Origin: Lumbricus terrestris
Taxonomy: Eukaryota; Annelida; Clitellata; Crassiclitellata; Lumbricidae
Direction: 5' to 3'
Assembly: GCA_949752735.1 (NCBI GenBank)
Contig: OX457036.1
Location: 92,670,868-92,734,867, forward strand
DNA length: 64,000 nucleotides
The position numbers were made by a program, and so were the translations under genes. Positions 58,691 to 64,000 of this stretch are shown one piece after another (the first letter of the stretch is position 1; the number at the start of each line of letters is the position of its first letter). A model generated the notes under the pieces. That model saw only the letters and a program-made list of their open reading frames with translations. It was not told the DNA's origin and ran no database searches.

Positions 58691-58873
58691 CGTAAACATG
58701 AACGGGTAGGGGCTGGCCGGGTTGGGTCAAAAACCTAGGGTAGGCTTACCCGGCACCGGATTGGGACCGATAGAAGGCGAAGCGAGGTGAAAAGGGCGGC
58801 GTGGGAGCGGGGTCAGGCGTGGCTGGGAACTAAAAACCGAAATTTCCCGGGCAACGCCGGGTAACTCAGCTAG
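58691..58873 (+). mobile_element. Possible Helitron 3' end
   Basis: The segment ends CCCGGGCAACGCCGGG (a short GC hairpin), 8 bp, CTAG, then T. A hairpin 8-12 bp before CTRR with T following is the Helitron 3' signature. The upstream stretch is unusually G-rich for this window. I could not place the 5' TC end. Confidence 0.4.
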
Positions 58874-58874
58874 T

Positions 58875-60649
58875 ACCTGATAAATGCAAGCTGTAGATCT
58901 ACAGAAACTAATATCAAGAAGCACTGATACTCAATAATGGTCACGGGGAAAATACAGATGTTTGTAATATTTACAGAATATATATTTGTGTTTATATTTC
59001 TATACTCTAATTTTCATAACTAAACTGTATACTTCGAGAGGTAATGGACTTATGGTTGATAGTAATGAACTCATTCTCAGTAGCATTCAAGTCTTTATCA
59101 ATATGAACATCAGGGAACGGGAAAGTCAAATATATTTGACCGAATACCAACCAGCCAGTTCTAGTGCTCTCCATTCTTTCCGCGTGATGATCACTCGGCT
59201 GTCTTATTTGCCAAATCAAAAGATCGCTCAGTGACAACGTTACTTAAATCACCAACAGAAAGATGGCTTCAATGACAAACTCTCTTGACTATAATTTTAT
59301 TGAACAGCAGGTTATGCTAATCAAGACAAGCACAATTCAAATGAATTAATGTACAGCAAGTTATAAGTTAGCAGATTATTTCAAAATAATTTCATACATG
59401 CATGCAAGAAGGATCGATAAGCAGACAATGTCTAGGTACCTAGGCCCAATCCAATTTGGATTCTTGTATTCCTAAACAATTCGTTTAGGAATACAAGAGG
59501 AACCCAATAGTCACTCGTTTCACAGTAATTTTTTGTGGCAATGCGATACAGCAATTATTTTCTTAGTATCGTGCTCCACAATGATTGTTGTCTAGTCTGA
59601 AGCTAGAAACCAAAACATTTTGATTATTTAGTCAGGCGGAATCGGTCGTATGCCAAATTCGGTTGAATTCAGTATAAGTTCCACTGGTTCAGTCGGAAAG
59701 GTTTTAAAAAATATTTACAGCAAGTGTATCTGCAAAACACATTACCGTACTAAGATTGTGTGTTAATGATGGAAACACTTGCTCGAAACAAAACACAGAA
59801 ACAAAAAAACACAAGATACAGATTTTAAAAATTAGAACATATTTTTAACTCTTCTCAACGCACCTGTCATCAGTACTCAGAGAACCGATACAGGACGGAC
59901 CAGAGAAGGTCAATCTGATGCATACACGCAAGTTACACTTTCAGAACTATGCAGGTGGCCTTAAAAAGTAACCACAAAAATATTTTGTGGACATCTTAAC
60001 CAAAAGTATGAATTTTTAAAACAATTTTACAGGCTTAAAGGCAATTTATATAATTATATACATACGTACAATGGCAGTAGTTTCACTAAAATATTGCAAA
60101 CAGAACAGAAGTGACATCACTTTTGGAGCGTCCACCCACTTTTTTGGCAAATCAAAAGCATAACGCAACAAGGAGTAGCCTACGTGGTAGCAAAACGCTT
60201 GTATTAAGTCACATCTAAAATAAATTATTATAAAATAAACTTGATATTACCAGATAATCAGAGGCTTCTATCCCTATACATGGCGGGCGCAGCTTGCGCC
60301 CAGTGAAAAATAGGGGGGATCAGAATACAGCCAAAATTCACGTCGGTTGGGGGGGGGAAGGTCGGACATGGAGGGCAGCGTTCAACCTAGGCATCACTAG
60401 GAGGAAGATCCCCCAGAAAATACTTCCCCTCCATATAAATTTGGACAAAATGGTAGGCCTAATAGTTTTTAGCAAAATGTATACACTTTATACACTTTGA
60501 GTTTTTAGTTAGTCTACTATCTGCATTTTTTAATTACATGACCTGCTACAACAGCTATAATATACCATAACAAAAATTTCCTATTACATGATTATAATTA
60601 TGTTTTTACTATTTGAATAAATAATACAATCGTATTAAAAATTGAACTG
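58875..60649. other. No gene; one perfect hairpin
   Basis: Non-coding. At 59463-59497 a perfect 15-bp inverted repeat, CTTGTATTCCTAAAC with a 5-nt loop, stands out. At 60287-60310 there is GGCGGGCGCAGCTTGCGCCC, another small palindrome. Confidence 0.5.
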
Positions 60650-60912
60650 GCCTAGTTAGCTACACCGGTAAGCGAGAGCGGCATTCGTCTGTTGGTTGCA
60701 ACGGACCGGTTCAAGCCCTGGGCTGAGAGTTGACAATCAGAGATTTAGATAACTCGGGCTAGCACGTGTGGGACGCAGGGTCCCAAGCTTCTGCGGAGCG
60801 ACCTTGGGCAAGTTGCTTACCCATCATTGTCTATGGGGAAGGCAACAGGAAACCACCTCACTCATCTCATCCCCAGGGGCGTAAAGCCAATGAACCTGCC
60901 TTCGGGCAGTGC
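60650..60912 (+). mobile_element. tRNA-derived SINE with MIR-like core, ending in (ATC)n
   Basis: A box-A-like TAGCTACACCGG start and a box B GGTTCAAGCCC precede a body with GCGACCTTGGGCAAGTTGCTT, close to the core phrase of MIR/CORE SINEs. GGGGAAGGCAACAGGAAACC follows, and then a (ATC)n tail. No target duplication was identified. Confidence 0.6.
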
Positions 60913-60917
60913 ACCAC

Positions 60918-60973
<56 letters not shown>

Positions 60974-60978
60974 CCATC

Positions 60979-61076
<98 letters not shown>

Positions 61077-61077
61077 T
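60913..61077. repeat. (ATC)n microsatellite
   Basis: A tail-like ATC array with an interrupting CACCACCACC block. Source of the spurious poly-Ile, poly-Ser and poly-Met frames. Confidence 0.95.
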
Positions 61078-61640
61078 ATAATTGAAAAAATAATGTTCAC
61101 ATACTTATGAATGTTAAAATGTTAATACGGAAATCGCAAAACTTTCTTGTGGGGAGGGGCACATTCTGTCCCCATATCAGGTCCCTTTACGGCACTACAC
61201 ATGCTTCGGCGATCATCTGCTGGATGCTCGTTTGTCCCCCTCCAAACAAACCTTCATTTCCACACTAGAGGAGGGCATGCGCTAGATTACATCATATATT
61301 GCATACATAGAGAAAGACCGGTCCAGAAAGGGTGGAAGAAGATGGATTGCGCCCGGTTGCGTAGGGGGGATAGACAGGGCTGTACTCAGGAATTTTGAGG
61401 TGAGTACACGCTAGCGCGCCCAAAAACATACGACCTTCCCCGGCAAATAAATCTGACGACCTTTTATTATAGTCATCAACTTTAATTTTAAGACATTTGT
61501 ACCTTTGTGTGTTAAGCCGTGTATTTAATTTACTTAACACCATTGTACTGGTTATAAATTACAATAATCAATCAACGACTGTCAAATACGTTCGGTGCTG
61601 CACATAAACACAAATTATTTATTATTGAGAAATCTCCAAA
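61078..61640. other. No gene; dispersed repeat near 61376-61480
   Basis: Contains ATTTTGAGGTGAGTACACG and AAATCTGACGACCTTTTA, the same family as the repeat at 18885-19090. Confidence 0.5.
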
Positions 61641-64000
61641 TTACAATAGTTTCCACAGCGTCTGTTTTTCCCTATGCAAATCATCAGTGTTTGGAATACG
61701 TATTCTTCTTTTATCAGATGCATCTCGATGTCCTGCCAACAACCAACTTCTTACGTATTCCTCTGGTTTAAAATCCTTCAGAGGAGGACCATTCATTTTT
61801 ATGAACATTATGCCCGAAACAGACTCTATCAGAAGGCTGTTGCGAAGAGAGGTGATAATAAGGTTCATTAAACTAAAACCTCTTTCACACTCGGCAGACG
61901 AACAAGGAATTGTTTCAACGGCACGAACCAAAGGCAGAAGCAACTTTGGTATGGTTTTTCTGTTTTCAACAAAATCTCTAAATCCTTCAATGCACTGCTG
62001 TGAGTTCAGTCCAAAACGATTGCTCATAAGTTTCACTTCTTCTTCGCCATATCTAACTGGTATAGTATCTGGCCAGTTAGCAGGAATTAAAATTTCGAAA
62101 GATGCTACAAATGCCTTGTTGTTGAGAACATCAGAGTCACTTCCAGAAGATAGGCAACGATCGTTCATGTGACCAGCCAAGCTGGTCAGGAAGTCTTTAG
62201 ATGGGATTGATGTTAACTTTGCATTTTTCTTAATGGTTAAGCTTCTCCATTTTCCACGTTTTCCGGCTTCAAATGCTTCCTTCATCTTTTCTCCAGGCTC
62301 ATGAATCAGAGAGGAAATTATTCGAATTGTTCTTCGGATCTTATTATCTGCCTGCGTCACTGTCACATCATTAGACTGTAGTTGCTTTGACAAAGAAGAC
62401 AATTCTTGCAATGTATCGTACATGAGGGCAAGATCGGACAGGAACTCGCATGATTCCATTCTATTCAACAGTCCTTGAAACTTAGAACGTGTCTTTCCAT
62501 CTCGGTTTGTGTCTTCCGAAGCATTCTTGAAATGCAAAGCAAGAGCTTCATAACTGTTCCAGACAGCTTGAACGGTTCTAAAAGAACTTGCCACCCAACG
62601 TACATCTAAAACACGTCCAATTTTTAGTATTTGACTTTCAAGGTCTGCTGCTATTAACCCCAATTCTCTCTGGTTTTTTGGCGATTGATTGTAGAGAGAA
62701 TAAATTGAATCCATGAAGGCCTTAAAGTGGTATGTTTGTGGAAATTCTTTTAACGTATCACCAACTCCAAGTTCTAGTCTGTGGTTTAAGCAGTGCCAGA
62801 TGAAAAGACGTGGAAATATTTCTTTTAGACGCACGGCAAGACCTGACTTTTTCCCCAGCATAGAGCTAGCACCATCTGATGTGAGCGCAATCCAGTGTTT
62901 CTTCAAATATGGTAAATCAAAACCAGCCTTTTCGAGACTTTTCAGCAGCGCAGTCATTATGCTCTCAGAATCTTGTCCAGAAAGTTCCACCAAATCCAGC
63001 AACATAGTTACTGGATCACACAAATCAACTGATGCGCGTATGAACACACACATCGTCGAAATTTTACTAATTGTGGTTGATTCGTCAACAAGTACCGATA
63101 TTTTAACATCATTGTCTTTGAAGTGTTTCACTATCCTTTCGCGCATTGTTGTGGCAATGTGATTGACAATCATATTTGCACTGCGACGTGAATACAAACA
63201 ATTTCCCAGCTTTAACCCATTAAGTTCCTGAAGCTCTATTAAATCAACCTGATCAGTGAATGGTCGCAAATTCTTTGCAAGAAAATATGCAGTTCTAAAA
63301 ATTCTGAATGTTTCTTCAAGTTCATGTTTTCTTTGGTTAATAAACTGATTAGCTATGACTTCATTTCGTGCTTCTTCTTTCAAATTCTGAAGCTCTTTGT
63401 GAGATTTTGATTCTGCATGCTTTTTCACTTTTGACCTCAACGAAGACAATCTAGACTGTCTGCTATTTCCACAATATGAAACTTCATATGATGCCCATTC
63501 TTTTGAGATAGACAAACCTGTGGTTTTCGTGACACCAAGGTCACCATTTGAACACACTGTGCAGCCTAATCTATGTGACGAGCAATCCAACCATGGATAT
63601 TTACTGCTGTAATCTTTAAATGTCTTCTCTGACCAAATGTCTGGATATTCAGTAAAACTGACAGGAAGCTTTGGAAGGTCATTACTTTTATCTGGTGACT
63701 TTTGTGTTTGAGGCTTGTATGAAATTTCAGCGTTATTCGGCTGCTCATTGACAGTCGTTTCATCAACTTTACCTAAAGTATTTGCCTTATGTGGATTTTT
63801 TTCTAGTCCTTCTTTCTCAAGTTTCTGGTAGAGGCTTACATAGTGATCTCGATAAGTGTTGCTGTCAGCTGTGTTGCAATCATTTGTTATAAACCTACAA
63901 TATCCTAAGAGGATATGACAGTTTTCGGTTTCTTTGCAACCGTTGGCGCTGCTTGCTATAATTGGTTGAACTTCGAGCTGTTGTTCAGAATGATCGATAG
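61641..64000 (-). CDS. hAT-type transposase-like protein (KIAA1586/ZNF862-like), 5' incomplete
   Basis: The minus-strand frame is open from a stop at 61641 to the right window edge, at least 785 codons. The Met sometimes placed at 63590 is a TTG inside the frame. N-terminal part: a BED/TTF-type zinc motif (YPWLDCSSHRLGCTVC, then LRSKVKKHAESKSH). The middle has a ribonuclease-H-like region with acidic motifs (VSVLVDESTTIS in the form ISVLVDESTTIS, and ALTSDGASSMLG) and HCLNHRLELGVGD. The C-terminus is the hAT dimerisation region (PCSSAECERGFSLMNLI, LRNSLL). It could be an active or recently active transposase or a domesticated gene; terminal repeats are not visible because the left side shows none and the right is cut off. 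The frame has no break. Confidence 0.82.
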   Translation of the reverse strand, partial: IDHSEQQLEVQPIIASSANGCKETENCHILLGYCRFITNDCNTADSNTYRDHYVSLYQKLEKEGLEKNPHKANTLGKVDETTVNEQPNNAEISYKPQTQKSPDKSNDLPKLPVSFTEYPDIWSEKTFKDYSSKYPWLDCSSHRLGCTVCSNGDLGVTKTTGLSISKEWASYEVSYCGNSRQSRLSSLRSKVKKHAESKSHKELQNLKEEARNEVIANQFINQRKHELEETFRIFRTAYFLAKNLRPFTDQVDLIELQELNGLKLGNCLYSRRSANMIVNHIATTMRERIVKHFKDNDVKISVLVDESTTISKISTMCVFIRASVDLCDPVTMLLDLVELSGQDSESIMTALLKSLEKAGFDLPYLKKHWIALTSDGASSMLGKKSGLAVRLKEIFPRLFIWHCLNHRLELGVGDTLKEFPQTYHFKAFMDSIYSLYNQSPKNQRELGLIAADLESQILKIGRVLDVRWVASSFRTVQAVWNSYEALALHFKNASEDTNRDGKTRSKFQGLLNRMESCEFLSDLALMYDTLQELSSLSKQLQSNDVTVTQADNKIRRTIRIISSLIHEPGEKMKEAFEAGKRGKWRSLTIKKNAKLTSIPSKDFLTSLAGHMNDRCLSSGSDSDVLNNKAFVASFEILIPANWPDTIPVRYGEEEVKLMSNRFGLNSQQCIEGFRDFVENRKTIPKLLLPLVRAVETIPCSSAECERGFSLMNLIITSLRNSLLIESVSGIMFIKMNGPPLKDFKPEEYVRSWLLAGHRDASDKRRIRIPNTDDLHREKQTLWKLL

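Noticed and set aside
60766..61110. Poly-Ile, poly-Ser and poly-Met frames
   Set aside because: Produced by the (ATC)n array next to the SINE.

Overview
The window looks like nuclear DNA of an animal, most likely a marine invertebrate. Genes are split by GT-AG introns, most of the sequence is non-coding, and LTR, LINE, SINE, hAT-like, possible Helitron and Polinton elements are interleaved. A short word, TAGGCCT, recurs dozens of times outside the coding and transposon cores. I cannot name the species from sequence alone.

Host genes: a head-to-tail array of clan-2 (CYP1/CYP2/CYP17-like) cytochrome P450 genes, all on the minus strand. Gene C (32470-55045), gene B (25678-29267) and gene A (10598-16631) each have five exons. 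Exons 1-4 are 233, 119, 794 and 133 bp in all three; the last exon is 197 bp in C and 182 bp in B and A. At 2733-2965 lies the 233-bp first exon of a fourth copy (D); its other exons must lie left of the window. All models keep frame (491 aa for C, 486 aa for B and A).

The main feature is a complete Polinton/Maverick (adintovirus-like) element at 38159-53937, 15,779 bp. It has 442-bp terminal inverted repeats, 5'-AG...CT-3' ends and a 6-bp target duplication (AGCCAC). It sits inside intron 1 of P450 gene C. It encodes a protein-primed DNA polymerase B, a zinc-binding/HNH-like module, an adenovirus-type protease, two fibre-like proteins, a major capsid protein, several small virion or membrane proteins, a dUTPase-fold-like protein, a minor capsid (penton) protein, an FtsK/HerA-type packaging ATPase, a phospholipase-A2-domain protein and a retroviral-type integrase with a chromodomain-like tail. 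Plus-strand genes lie at both ends and a minus-strand morphogenesis block (45322-52029) lies in the middle. Points worth following: a canonical -1 slippery heptamer at the PLA2/integrase overlap, a chimeric ORF made by tandem duplication, a shared ATAAAATG start context, and predicted adenain-type cleavage sites in the small virion proteins.

Other mobile DNA: the 3' part of a Ty3/Gypsy pol gene (2-2221); a degenerate LINE (about 3260-5465); a three-level nest at 8395-10041 (LINE split by an hAT-like element, itself split by a 235-bp MITE); four more hAT-like elements with exact 8-bp target duplications (6608-6814, 21713-22837, 24538-24868, 37256-38101); tRNA-derived SINEs near 17.7, 18.2 and 60.7 kb; a minus-strand LINE at 20509-20940; a possible Helitron 3' end at 58873; and, at the right edge, an hAT-type transposase-like ORF (61641-64000) that runs out of the window. 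Long microsatellites, (ATT)n, (GTAT)n, (TG)n, (GTAG)n and (ATC)n, account for many spurious open frames.
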